DNA of 64,000 nucleotides from Bullera alba (lineage: Eukaryota > Basidiomycota > Tremellomycetes > Tremellales > Bulleraceae), in contig BCIX01000003.1 in the NCBI GenBank assembly GCA_001600095.1, positions 1,054,001-1,118,000 of the forward strand, given 5' to 3'. The notes beneath the pieces were generated by a model. The model had not been told where the DNA came from. It saw only the letters and a list, made by a program, of their open reading frames with translations, and did not search any database. Below, in pieces: positions 47,202 through 58,759 of this stretch. Every line of letters begins with the position of its first letter. Position 1 is the stretch's first letter. The translations under genes and the position numbers were made by a program.

Positions 47202-48795
47202 ATGAAGGTCACACTCGCGGCTCTGGCGCTGACCGTCATCTCATCGGTGTGTAGCAAGCAGCCCATTGCGAAGCACCGCCCGCTGCCTTCGCTCCGAGAA
47301 CAGGATAGACTAGAGCAAGGATGGGTCAAGAAGCGATACGAGCATATCCCGAAGATTCTCGAGAAGCAGTACGTCCCGATGGTCCTATCGCTTGCTAACC
47401 TGTAGTGGGTACGACGCCTGGATTGTCACGCAGCGAGAGTATGCCGAGGATACGGCTTTCAAAGCGCTCGTCTCGTCGACCTCGACGTTCTCGGCTAGAA
47501 GGAGGACGCTTTTCATGTTCCACACCAATCCCAACATCACCAACCCGTTCCATTACGTCTCGCTCAAGGAGGATCTATGGGAAGAGCTGGCGAATGTCCT
47601 CGAGGCAGTCGACCCGAAGAGGATTGCCATCAACGTGAGTACTGCAGTTGGCCGTGCTGACGTCAGATTGACCAAGACATGTCGTTTGCCGATGGACTGG
47701 TGAGTGCCCTCCTGTGATAGAGCTCACCCCAGCACACTGGCGAAGGCGAGCTGCTCAAGAGCAAGCTCCCCGCCAAGTACGCCTCTAGACTCTACTCTCA
47801 CCGGGCCATCGGCGTCGAGGTCATTGCCAACAGAGCCGGCGGAGATGAGCAGCTGGAAATGTACCGACTGCTCATGGAGAATGTCTGGGCCATGATCCAG
47901 GAAGGCTTCTCTGAGCGGGTGATCGAGGTCGGCAAGATGACCCCAAAGGACCTCGAATGGTGGTTTAGGGATTACATGCGGTGGACCGTGAGTCCGTATC
48001 AAGGATTGGACTGACTGTAGATTGGAACCGGGACATGGTTCCCACCTTCAGTCACCATTCACCGATCCGCCCATGAGCCAGACGACCCATACTTTCGAGA
48101 AGGAGGTGCGTAAACGCCATGATCAGTGCTAAAGGCAGATATGATTCACGTCGATATCGGCATCACGGCGATGAACATGAACACGGATACCCAACACCTG
48201 GCCTACATCCTGCGGTCGAATGAAACGGCGCCGCCAAAGTCCCTGCTGAAAGGACTCCGCGACGCTAACAAGATGCAAGACCTAAATCGCAAGGCGATGG
48301 TCCCCGGAACCACAGGCGACGACGTCTTCTTCCATATCAAAGACCAGATGAAGGAGAAAGGCCTCCAGGGCAAGATCTACAGTCATCCTATCGGCGACTA
48401 TGGTCATTCCGCCGGGGCCGTGATTGGCATGCAGGACTGGCAGGGAGGTAAGTCCATCTTCTGAATACGAAATTTTCAGCTGACGCAGTCAGCTATTCCC
48501 GGAGGAGGTCAGAATCTCGTTCTGGAAAACTACTGGACCAGCGTCGAGCTTTCCGGCGAGACATACGTGCCCGAATGGAACAAGACGGAGATTGTGAGTC
48601 GCAGAGCAGGACCTGACTGACGAGTAGTTTGAACTGGAAGAGGACATTTACTGGGATCCAGACTCGAAAACCTTTGAATGGGTGTATGGTCAGCAGACCG
48701 AGTTCCACATCATCAACCCGCGGAACAGGCATCCCTCGTCTTGGGTGGGGCAGCTGGCCTCGGCACTCGGTTGGAATGTCGTCAGGTGGATGTGA
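47202..48795 (+). CDS. Secreted peptidase M24 (Xaa-Pro aminopeptidase-like) protein
   Basis: Modelled as join(47202..47368,47406..47634,47667..47699,47733..47987,48021..48105,48139..48447,48493..48593,48628..48795), 448 residues. The start MKVTLAALALTVISSVCS is a typical signal peptide, so the product should enter the secretory pathway. Residues 30-200 resemble the creatinase-type N-terminal domain (GYDAWIVTQREYAEDTAF). The rest is a pita-bread metallopeptidase fold: IHVDIGI gives the first metal Asp, a second Asp lies in NTDTQHLAY, and the His block is SHPIGDYGHSAGAVIG. The two closing Glu should be in YWTSVELSGE and ELEEDIYW, but their spacing is not textbook, so the metal site may be altered. 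Two possible N-glycosylation sites occur (NET, NKT). It is convergent with RPL31, 138 bp apart. Confidence 0.82.
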
Positions 48796-48933
48796 GGAAA
48801 GGTGACTCGGTCGTTGACACTCTGGTCGCTCAAGTAGTCCGATAGTGATCCGATCTCCTAGTCGCTCTTAAACAGTCATGTATTCCAATCGCTCTGTGAA
48901 GTCGTGGCATCCCGTAATCTACAAACGACCAGA

Positions 48934-49862
48934 CTACTCGTCGCCCTCGACAACAACGGTCTGCAGACCCTGAGACATAGTCAGTACACGCTGACGAATG
49001 GGACCACCACTACCCACCTTGAAGCTGGTGACACCCTCAACAACGCTGGCAAGAACGTAGAGCTTCTCCTTGGCACCCTCGTCGTCGTTTCTCTTTCGCT
49101 CGAGTCTGACCCTGACCCTTCTTGGGGGGGACTTGATACCTCGGGACCAGATGGCCTGGTTCAATCCTGGCGAGATTCGGACGTCCTTGACACCCATCGA
49201 CTTTTGGGCAAAGTCGATGATGGCCTTGATGGCTTTTGGCGACTCTGCGAGGGGTCAGCCCGGTCCAAACGAAGATGGAAGTTGATCAAACGAGAATGAG
49301 AGACGACTCACTCTTCTTGAACTGGCAGTCGTGCACTCGCTTGTGCAGGTGGACGGTGTATTCACGGGTCACGACATCGTGGAGAGCGGATCGCTGTTTT
49401 GGGGTCTGCAGAGGTTAGTAAGGGATTCGTAGTTGGGTGCCGAGTCGCTGATCCAGCATGCCTCTCTTCTCCTCGATGTTCTCCTCTCTCGGCGCTTCAA
49501 GCTCTCCGGTCTATCCCTGCAGTCCACTCCATTGCGCTCCACTCCACCGCTGCTCCTCTCCTTGCCAGTGCCATCCAGTTGGTTCAATCACTCACTCTCT
49601 TGGTGGGAGCCTACACTTGGGTCAGCATGTCTTCCTAACGTGTTCCTTCGTTTTGCTGAGCGCCAGCATCTGTCCCTATGCCCTCTCCTCTCTTACTGTT
49701 ACTTCCCGCACCTTTCCCGACAAGCACTATCCCCTTGACATCCGCAATGGCCCTTGCTACGCTCCTCTCCGTCTCGACATCCTCCGCCTTCATCTACTCC
49801 CTCTACTCCTATCCCTGCTTGACGATCCTGCTGGCGCTCGAGCTCCTGTGTTCACTCACCAT
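48934..49862 (-). CDS. RPL31: 60S ribosomal protein L31 (eL31)
   Basis: Modelled as complement(join(48934..48969,49018..49244,49312..49405,49596..49610,49860..49862)), 124 residues. Family blocks are plain: [60 protein letters not shown] and [11 protein letters not shown]. The N-terminus was recovered from splice signals: ATG followed at once by GTGAGT (exon 1 is 3 nt), then a 249-nt intron ending ATGCTGACCCAAGTGTAG, a 15-nt exon encoding APTKR, and a 190-nt intron. ATG-only or near-ATG first exons are common in ribosomal protein genes of basidiomycetes. These two introns are the longest in the window and could host a snoRNA, though I see no clear box C/D pair. Confidence 0.94.
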
Positions 49863-50395
49863 CTTGACCTATCACTACCAGACTTGACGGATGGAAGACT
49901 GCTCTACTCTACCTGTTTTGTCGAATTGGGTGCGGGCCCAGCGAGCAGCAAGCATGCGAGAGCCAGAGGGGAGGAAGCGGAATCAAAAAACCTTGCTGGC
50001 TTTCGGCGTTATGAATGCTGGGATGCATATTGTTAACGCCGATATCGGCGATAACCGTTGGACGCCCTCTCCTCACTTCTCAGTGCAGTAATGCAAGCAA
50101 GCGTCGAGTGTTGTGCGTCCTGCTCCTCGACGTTCTCGTGCAACACCAGCAGGAGTGACTCTGTCTGAGCTCGATGAAGGCCTCACAACCTTCATCGCGG
50201 TATGCACCGCTACAGTCACCCATCCCCGATCAAATAGCGCTCAGAGACGCCTTCGACGAGCATCGTCTCGCGGGCTGTACACCTCTTTGCATGTCATTGT
50301 TGACTCGCAAGATCCAGCCCATAAACCAGTATCGACTATGGACGTATCCTACCTGAGACGAGTCTCTCTTCGATGCGATCCGTCACCTCTCCTCG
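49863..50395. other. RPL31 promoter region and 3' flank of the next gene
   Basis: 533 bp. The part next to 49863 should contain the ribosomal protein promoter; no named motif is recognised. Plus-strand frames here (50113-50415 and the end of 49458-50036) are without coding character. Confidence 0.4.
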
Positions 50396-53074
50396 TCATC
50401 CTGCGAGACCTGTAAAGTCTGTCGGGCCCATCGATCCTGACGCCTGACCTTCCTGGGCGCTCGAAGACGGAGACATGTCCATCGAGCCAGGCTGAAAGCG
50501 CAGGTTCTGTGACTGTTGATGTACCTGAGCCTGGAGCTGAGCCTGCAATTCCTGGTCGGACAGCATCTGGGGCTGCTGAGGCGGGAAATAGCTCTGCTCT
50601 ACTTGCTGGACCGGTGCCGGTGGAGCCGCCTGAGCTCCCTGATTCAATCGAATTTGCTGATACTGTTCGAGCACCTGATTAATAGGGATTGTCGAGCCCG
50701 GAGATAACTCTCCCGGGTCGTAGGCTATCGGGGCGGAAGGCAGCATACCCGCATCGAGGTTGTTTTAGAGGGTTGGCGATAGAAGCGCCCGTGCCTGCTG
50801 CGACACCACCGTCGGGCCGGTTGGTCGCGGGGGAGAGATGGAATATGTCATTGATGGAACACCGGATGTGGGCGGTCCGAAACCTTGCTGCTGCTGAAAT
50901 TGGTACGCAGGCTGGAATCCATTCGAGGAACCGCCGGGAAGTGTCTGATAGCTCACATCTGGTCGAGCAGGCCCATGAGTAGGTGTCCCCGGTGATGCGA
51001 GCGCATGCGGGTTGTGATACTGTTGCTGGAAAACCGGAGCATTACCCTGAGCCACTGGGTACGTCGATGTCGTGTGTGGCCCAGTAACATAGGCATGATT
51101 CGGAGATGCCATCGGCTGCGATTGTGAGATGGACCGTCCGTTGCCGGTCGGAGGTATGCTTCCTACACGCTGATTGGGAACGCTCATTCGCTTCGGTGAT
51201 ACCAACGCATCCGCCTGCGGCTGCCGTCCTTTTGGCGCCGTCTGGGTGACCGGCTCTGCCGTCGCCGGCCGCCCGGTTGTAGCGGCCATAGGTGGTCGTG
51301 TAGCACCCAAAGACGACACCCGTTTCGGCTGTTGACTTGGGGGTGTCGGATTTTGGGGTTGGCTGCTACCCGCCTGGCGGGGTCCATGGCGATAAGTAAA
51401 AAAACCGCTGACGACAAGAGTCCGGTGGAGAACCTATACATCAGCCCCTATTCCGGCTTGTGTTACCCACCTCCCTGGTGCTTTTTGCGATTTCATCCTT
51501 GGCGGCAGTCATACCGGTCGCAATCCATAGCTTGGTCGCTGCCACCTCTTGTCCCTTGCCCGCCTTCATCGCTTCCACCTCTTCTCTCAAACCGGTGACC
51601 TCTGTCTGTAAGTCTCGCATCGTGCTGAGCATGCTCGTAAAATCGTCGCTGGAAATGGTGACGGCGGGGCCTGGACCAGAGGTGGTTGTCTGCCTTGAGC
51701 TCTCCACTCCACGATCGCCAGCTTCTGACCGGGACATGGACCTCTTGCGCTTTCTGGCCGGGTGTCTCGCCTGTTCCAGTTGTTCCCATGTCGCGTGTTT
51801 CTCGGTGAGATCCGTGTATTGCTCCCACAAGAGCTCTTCATTTGCGGCACATTTCTCCTCCAGTTCGACGTGCCCCTGTTCCAGGGCGGCCACCCTATTG
51901 GAGATCCCTCTCATGAAGGCCTTTACCGAAATCATGTTCGTCGCAGGTGCTTCAGAGCTTACCGTAACGGCTTGTTCCTCAACGGCTTGTTCCGCAACGG
52001 CTTGTTCCTCGACGATCCCGGCAGGGCCGTCATCAGGTGGCAGAGCGGATCCGGTGGGAAAGTCCCGAATAAACTGCTCAATACCACCGATTCGTTGTAG
52101 GAGGTCGGACACTGTGTTGTCGGGAGGCGGAGCGGATTGTTGAGCCAATACCATTTGTTCGAGGGCGTCGATTCGTCGTCCAAGATCTGCGACTTCGGTC
52201 ATACCCTCTTGCACCGGCTGTTGGACTGGGGTATCCTGAACATACCGTTCAAGGCCTTGAAGGCGTAGTCCAATGTCGTTCACACTGTCATTTGTCCGGT
52301 CAAGACCATTCCGTATGGGTGTATCGTCGTATAATGGCTGATCTGAAACAAAGCGCATCTCCTCCTGAATCATTCGGAAACAAGCTTCCTGCACTCTGCC
52401 CAACCAGGTGTCCATGTCCCTTTGCGCCTGCTTCACCTTTTCCTCGGCCTCCGCTACCGCCGTCGTTGAAGACAATGGGTATCTCTGCAGTCGTTCGTGA
52501 TGGCGAGCAGCTAGAGCACGTGCTGAAGTGGATTGTAGAGCCGAGAGGAGCCCCCTGATATGTCAGCAAGGTCACCTGCTGTTTACTCACTTTGTAAACG
52601 CTTCCACAGACTGAGACACCGGGCGATTCTCGCGCTTTGGACTTGGGCTCCTGGGCCGCGAGTCTGACCTGGCGATTGACCTGTCCTCATATGGCCTGCT
52701 CCATGGTTTTGGGCGAGAATCGCTTCGAGGGCGAGCCCTGTATTCAAGACGGTCATCCGGGTAATCACGGCGGTCATCCGGGTAGTCACGGCGATCATCC
52801 GTATTGCGATACCCATGATCAGCTGAGCTTGACCACCGCTTAGGCCTTCCTCTACCGTCCTGCCAGCCAGTTGGGCGGTCCGTCAATGGTGTAGGAGGCA
52901 GAGGCGGGGACGAGAGTCTGGCAGCCAATTTGCGACCCGATATCTTGATGGAGTTTCGAGGGGAAAGACTCCGTCGAGGCTCGGGACTAGCATAGGTCAA
53001 TATTGGTATCTCAACCCCGAGCTAGCAACTCACCTGCGGTCTCGAGCGTAGCGATGGTCGACATGCCTGCTCAT
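50396..53074 (-). CDS. Q/P-rich coiled-coil protein with in-frame TAA
   Basis: Modelled as complement(join(50396..51433,51471..52554,52591..52986,53034..53074)), with a TAA at 50765-50767. To this stop the protein has 729 residues; a coding-like Gln-rich tail of 122 codons continues in the same frame to a TGA at 50396. The N-terminal 140 residues are Arg/Ser/Pro-rich with three units of YPDDRRD type. Residues 150-500 are coiled coil (VAEAEEKVKQAQRDMDTWL, LQTEVTGLREEVEAMKAG) with EEQAV/AEQAV/EEQAV repeats and a basic patch ARKRKRSMSRSE. The last part is Gln/Pro/Ser-rich (AYQFQQQQGFGPPTSG). No family is recognised; a nuclear or RNA-granule role would be conceivable. Whether the TAA is removed by an unseen intron, ends the protein or is a mutation is open. 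Confidence 0.6.
51966..52010 (-). repeat. Three 15-bp tandem units (E/A-EQAV)
   Basis: AACGGCTTGTTCCTC / AACGGCTTGTTCCGC / AACGGCTTGTTCCTC on the plus strand, in frame with the minus-strand gene, coding EEQAV, AEQAV and EEQAV. Confidence 0.9.
52751..52800 (-). repeat. 21-bp tandem units (YPDDRRD)
   Basis: GGTCATCCGGGTAATCACGG and its copy GGTCATCCGGGTAGTCACGG follow each other, then a third, more diverged unit. On the minus strand they code the repeated YPDDRRD motif near the N-terminus of the coiled-coil protein. Confidence 0.85.
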
Positions 53075-54399
53075 GTTGAAGGAAGATGATCCCGATTGAT
53101 CAGGACGTCGGAAACTTGGTGACGAGGACAGCAGTCATCCCAGACCCGGTCGCAATGTGTATTGGACACGACCGAGATGGGACTGCTTCCTGACTAGTCT
53201 TCCTGACTAGTGACTTCTGGTATCAAGCTTGAGATCGAGGCTTCAAGCTTGTATGAACGAGTTGTTGACAGCTCCATGTCGCTGCCTCGCCGGCGCAGGT
53301 GAGCTCGAGGATGTCGTCAAGTCGGCGATCGCCGCTGTGGCCCGGAGAAACCTGAAACACTCTCCGAAGGAAGGTTGTTACGCTTACTCCGAAGTCACGG
53401 ATTCACCAGATAGAGCCGTGTCGGCGGTGATGGTGTTGCAACATTTGCCTTGCCCGCCATGTAACTGTCTCTGGACATGTCTCGATCACAAAGTCTGCCA
53501 CAAGGTCTGGTCGCTTGTGGAGGTGATCAGCTGTGAAACCTTGAACTTGTGCAACAGTGGACTCGGAAAAGCTGTCGAATCAATTCAGTCGGAGACTCGG
53601 ATCCAATCCCATAGCCATCGAGCGGGCCATCTGCCAATGGCCAGGGAAGGTGTTGATGAGTGCTCGACAAACGCCTTGCGATTATCAGTCGGCCAGAAAT
53701 GCCTCGACTACAAGTACATAGCTTCGGATGAAGTTTATGGATGTCGCTAGCAATTTGTCTTCCATCGACAACATTACGATTTACGGCTCAGCGCTCAAGC
53801 GCTTCAGACCTCTGAGTCCATATTGCTCCGAGAGCGTTGATCGTGTCCCTTCGAGATTGATGGTGTGTGCGCTACATTGTACGGGGCGTGCATCCAAGTG
53901 GCATCACTAGCCAGGTAAGCATGCCGCTTGCTTCCCATGGGTGTCACAGCAGGTCGAAGCGTGTCCGTGGTCTGTGCGGATCTCACGAACGTGCGTGGGT
54001 CGCTCGCGGCGAGATCTCGTCGTGTGCATCACGTTGTTGGCTCTCACGCTTCCTTGTCTCGTGCCGCATTTCTGCTGGAGGCCTGCATGTACTTGCTGCC
54101 GGTGCGCTCCTGTGCGTTATGCAGTATGCAATAGTGACAACTGGTCGCACGAGCAACTAAGTCTATCGATAAGAGATCATGGCAGCCATCACCGGGGGTT
54201 CTTTGGCCTAGTGATAGTGATCCTTCGCACACACCCAGCTCACACGATCCTTTCTCATCGATCATCTGCCTGTCGTTTTAACGATTCCGTTTCAAGCTCA
54301 AAATCACAATTCACAGACTACCACTATACAAACGCACGTTTACCATCTTGGCCAGCGCTCGTGCGACCGCCTCACACGATCACGACGACGATTATAACC
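53075..54399. other. Divergent intergenic region
   Basis: 1.3 kb between divergent genes. A plus-strand frame (53252-53750 from its first ATG) lacks recognisable content. GTGAGC at about 53300 and GTAAGC at 53915 with a CACAG about 40 bp later look like splice sites and may belong to a long spliced leader of the bHLH gene. A 12-bp direct repeat CTTCCTGACTAG occurs twice in a row-like arrangement near 53188-53212. Confidence 0.4.
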
Positions 54400-55594
54400 A
54401 TGACAACTTCGACCACTCCCTCCCCGTTCAAGCTTCCCTCCATCCCGACCAGACCTGATACCTATCCATCCACTATGGGACCTCCAGCGGTGCCCGCTCG
54501 CAAGCGGAAGATAGCACCAGCTGGCTCAGCATCGCCGTTCCCCGCCTCGTCGTCAAACTCGCCCGACCCGTCAGAGCAGGAGGATGAAGAGTATTCCCCG
54601 AAAGCGCCCGCCAAACGACAGAGAGCTACAAAGCCGGCAGCATTCCCAGCAGTCAAGAGCAAGAACATGTCAAGGGAACAGCTACGAAAAGCCAATCACA
54701 GCTTGATAGAGAGACGTCGGAGGGAGAAGATCAATGCGGCTTTGGACTCGTTGAGGGAGATGGTTCCAGGTCTGGGAGTCGAGCAGGGCAAAGGCGGAGA
54801 ATTTAAGCTGGAGGTAGGTCATTCGTATAACCAAAGCTGACCTGCAGGTCCTCGAGCGCACGGTCGAGCATATGCAGGAGCTCAAGAAGACGATCAAGGA
54901 GTTAGAGTCAAGGGTAGAGCAACTCAAAGCTCCAAGCTCGAGCACCGTCCCCAAGCCCTGTTCCAGCATCTCCACGTCTTCGGCATCATCTCCAGACGTA
55001 CCCCCGCGCAAGCTCGACCGTCGACCTTTCCTCGTGCCCAAATCCAAGTCATCGTCCAAGGGCACACCACCCTCACCTTCTCTCAGTCCCGATCCCAACG
55101 AGACAGAACCCGAAGCCAACTTGCCTCCTCCGTATACGATGGCGCGATCCCTCGTGGAACGGCATCAGCAGCCAACACGCCCAATGCCTAGTTCCCATGC
55201 GGCCAATCCGACACTCTACCTCCCCTTCCCCACGCCATCCCCAACGTCCCCGTTCCTCACATACCAATCCTCTTCCGCCAACTCCTCCGGGTTAACCGAA
55301 CCAAGCCCGTTCATAGCCCCGCTCAACAACATTTCGCTCTTTGGCGGCGCTCTCAACCTCGACTCGAGTCACAAGGGCTCCATGCAAGCGGAAGAAGCGG
55401 CAAACGTGCTGCTAGCATTCTCCTCTCCCGATGTCATGCGTCCCAGCATGGGTCTCACGCCAAAGATGGTCCCCGTGGGCGAGAGGCTGGACGATGAGTT
55501 TGTGCTGGACGGCGGTGTCGCGGTGCGCAGTGTCAAGGTGGCTCCGGGGGAGAGCGTAGTGGGTAAGACTGCGAGAGACATATTGAGAATGTAG
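54400..55594 (+). CDS. bHLH-leucine zipper transcription factor
   Basis: Modelled as join(54400..54813,54848..55594), 386 residues; the 34-nt intron splits the HLH. The basic region is NHSLIERRRREKINAALDSL with the His-Glu-Arg residues that contact an E-box (CANNTG), followed by helix 1 (REMVPGLG), a loop, helix 2 (FKLEVLERTVEHMQELKKTI) and a short zipper-like extension (LESRVEQL). An acidic stretch and an RQRATK/KRKIAP basic pair precede it. The tail is Ser/Pro-rich and disordered (STVPKPCSSISTSSASSP). It should bind DNA as a dimer in the nucleus. Fungal relatives include regulators of phospholipid, sterol or filament genes; I cannot pick one. It lies in tandem with the NT-C2 gene. Confidence 0.88.
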
Positions 55595-56052
55595 ACTGTA
55601 GACGTAGATGTCCCGTAGAGCTATAAATCGTTCGTCTGTCGTCACAGGTCGTCACCCGTGCTCGTGCGCGGGCCGCGAATTTAAGCATGTGTCGCTGCCC
55701 GATGACCGAACCTAGACCGGCGGTTCTTGTTTTGGCTACGTCGTCGAGCGAGCTGCGTTTGGAACTTGAGTCGTCAACTATTTCCGTCTCCATCTACCAA
55801 CCTCTACTTGTAGTCGCGTCCCCATGTCCAGCACTCGATCCTCACCCTCCCAGTCTACGCTGTCACCGTTGCTACTTGGAACAGCGAGCCTCGACACCGT
55901 GATCGATGACTAGCAGCAAATCGGAGGATTAACCCCAACTCCCTTGTCTCCGAAGTGATCGTGGACCTGACCACACACGTCCTTTGGATCGCGTGGACAT
56001 CCCCATCAGGAACTACTCTGGATCCCCCAATTCTACATCTCACACACTCAAC
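55595..56052. other. Intergenic sequence upstream of the NT-C2 gene
   Basis: 458 bp between two plus-strand genes. No gene or clear motif was found; it should contain terminator and promoter. Confidence 0.45.
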
Positions 56053-58147
56053 ATGTCGTTGCCGCCATCGAGGGGGTCGTCGTTGTTACCCCCCTCCCGC
56101 TCGAGCTCAACTCGGATCCCCAGCTCGTCCAGCAACATCTCCCTCCCTACGCCAAAGTCGGAGCAGAACACGGGCTTGAGCAAGTTGAGACAGATGTTCG
56201 AGTCGACAAAGGCTGCAAATTTTCAAGCTACAATCACCATACACGAGCTCCAAAACGTGCCACAGCTCGCAGGAGACTTTGCAGTCAAGTGGAAGTTTCA
56301 AGGCAGAAGACCGCGAGGCAAGGATGCAAGTGAGTCCAAAGCCGTCGACCTAGCTGACGACAGTCAAACCTCTCAAGCCGGGACACAAGCCGTCCCTGCC
56401 CAATCTCCGAACACAGCCTCTTACAACGCTACACCCCTCGTCGTCCTCGACATCAATCTCGTCTAGGAGCACGGCCAGTTCGCCCGTCGCCTCGATCCAA
56501 AATAGCATTTCCATGTCAGCCTCGACGTCTGGTACGACGACACCGTCGCTTCTCTCACCAAACACCCAGCGCCAGGCTTTGGGCCACCGTGGCCCGGTCA
56601 AAAAGTCATCCGACCCTACCCCCCTCCGACAATCCACCCAAGCCGAATTCACTGCCTCTCCAGAGGCGATGACCAGTTCAAACCCATCGCAAATTCCTAC
56701 TCCCGACGGACTGCTCCCTCCGCCTGCGATCTCAAACGGACACCCCCTGACCAGGACAAACTCATCCGACACCACGACCACATCATCCAAAGCAGACAAG
56801 CATGCGCTCTCTAGCAAGCACGAGCACGAATCCACCCATCGTAAAGGGACCACCCCGGTGAGACCGCTCAAGGCGCACACTTGCTCCTGGGAATATGGCA
56901 TCTCGCACACGATCCGAATTCCGCTCGGCAAACCCATCGAGCATGCTCCTGGCACAGCCACTCCTGGTTCCAGAATCCCCGGGCCAAGATCCGCCGCTCC
57001 ATGCCTTGGTAATGGCCCTCAATCCGAGTCTGGACTGCGCCTGATCATTCAGCAGCTACCCACCGCCGCGGCCACCAGCCATGGCGGTCCCTCGGCAGTC
57101 AACAAGGACAGTCTCACCTCCATGGTCACCGCCGCCCATCACGCCGCGGATGGCAAAGGGAACCCAAGCGAGCGATCCCACCATGCCGACAGTGAGAAGC
57201 AGGTCTTTGGCATCGTCGACATTGATCTCGCCGCGTTTGCCGGCAGGGGAAAGACGTCGCGTCGATTCCTGCTCAAGGGCAGTCGAACCAATGCCACCAT
57301 CAAGGTAAGTCCACTCACGTCGACACTGCTGACTCTAGCTCACGGTCGAGATGAAATGGGTCGGAGGCGATGAGCGTTGGGCCGCGTGAGTTTCGAATGT
57401 CAATCTAGCTGACGATCAGGCCACCACTCAAAGAGGGACATCACGTCACGGGCATGAAGGATCTCTTGGACCCAGACGTCGAAGAGCGTTCCAAGAGCGA
57501 CTGTGAGTAGTAGTTGTCTGTCCCCGCTGACGTCAGTGGCCATGGCACGGACCGACACCACATCATCCGCTTCGTCAGTCTCCGGTAGTCACCCATCCTC
57601 GTTGAACTTGTCACAGAACCCATCAATGGTCAGCCTCGTCAACCCAGCGCCCCAGATCAACTACAAGTCCTTCGAGCATCACCTCAAACCGCCACCGAAC
57701 CGAGACGGCGCATCCACACCATCAGATGGGCGTCATCTCCACCTACCCAAGCTCCATCTCAAGTCGCGTCCCCACTCGCCCCATCCGCACAGAGGTCACC
57801 TCCCTCACCACCTCCACGAGGCGACCACCCTCGGCCTCGGCTCGACTCACGATCTCCCTCCAGAAGTCATTATCGAGGCGATATTCAACCCTCACGCTTC
57901 CTCAGAGGAAACGCCATTCACCTACGTCCCAACGGCGCTGCATCCTATCCCAACAGACTCGACTGCCGCCGTACACAATGCTCTGGTGTCGCGACTGCAA
58001 AACCTTGAACACGAAGGTGTTAATCACGAGAGGCAACACAGCGGAGGATCTGACGACGTCAACTTGAACACGCGGGAGGGAAAGATGAAGTGGAATATCA
58101 AGTTTGGGAAAAAGGAGAGACAGAGGACAGTATCCTCCGTGGGCTAG
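56053..58147 (+). CDS. N-terminal C2 (NT-C2) domain protein
   Basis: Modelled as join(56053..56329,56364..57304,57339..57385,57420..57502,57537..58147), 652 residues. The first domain block FQATITIHELQNVPQLAGDFAVKWKFQG (quoted in part: TIHELQNVP, AVKWKFQG) and, far downstream, FGIVDIDLAAFAG with SRRFLLKGSRTNATIKLTVE are the two ends of an NT-C2 fold (EHBP1/FAM102 family), a lipid- or Rab-linked domain. Here a Ser/Pro-rich insert of over 200 residues separates them. After the domain come disordered His/Pro-rich segments (HSPHPHRGHLPHHLHEA) and a basic end (MKWNIKFGKKERQRT). Fungal members are linked to membrane traffic in general terms; the role here is inferred. Exon 3 is 47 nt. Confidence 0.82.
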
Positions 58148-58759
58148 CTTGCCGGACTTTACCCTCATTTGCGTTTGCGATCGGACTAGACATTCTTGTA
58201 TCATTTAGACATTCACGCATCGTGTATTACTAGGACATGCATTGGTGGGGATACGATTAGGACTGGGCTTTGGGTTCTGTCAGCGGACTGAGGGCGGTCT
58301 GTGCGCTAGATGAGTCTGTGCGCTGAGCTCTGGTGGCAAGTCTGCTGGGTCTGACCCGCGTCCTCAGCCCGATCGTCCCCTCTCCTTTCTACGCTGGTGA
58401 CTGGCTCCCCTCCTTCTCAACCCGTCTCCCTACTACGAGCCCTTGCCGCCAACAGACCGGGAGAAGCGGCGCGGAGGACCTCGACTCAAAGTCCGAGCTG
58501 GGTGAGACCGAAATCCCAGAAAAAAGCTTGACTGGTCAATCTTCGACTGTACGACGCGACCATGACCGTAGCTGGGGGTACATATTGCTTGGTCTCTCAC
58601 TTCTACTTCCTCTTCCCCCTCCAACTTGCTCAAACCGCTCTCACTCTGCACCGCAGAACGATCAGCATCGACTACTCAGCAAGCTCAGCAAAACCTCTTG
58701 ATCAGCTCTCACCTCGGCAAATCACCTAACCTCCTTGTCACTGTCGACTTGCGTCTACG
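58148..58759. other. Intergenic sequence upstream of the MFS gene
   Basis: 612 bp. From about 58365 the plus strand is markedly C/T-rich (CCGATCGTCCCCTCTCCTTT, then ACTTCTACTTCCTCTTCCCC), as expected of a promoter and leader for the gene at 58760. No gene was found. Confidence 0.5.

Noticed and set aside
49458..50036. 192-codon plus-strand frame, Leu/Ser/Pro-rich
   Set aside because: Antisense to the 5' exons and introns of RPL31, low-complexity pyrimidine-derived residues, no supporting splice or family signal.
52740..52810. Short direct repeats as a CRISPR-like array
   Set aside because: Units are adjacent, in frame and coding (YPDDRRD); there are no spacers.
53229..53750. Plus-strand frame of about 170 codons, Cys-rich
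   Set aside because: Its listed start is not ATG (first ATG near 53252), the product resembles no family, and nearby splice-like signals fit a leader of the bHLH gene better.
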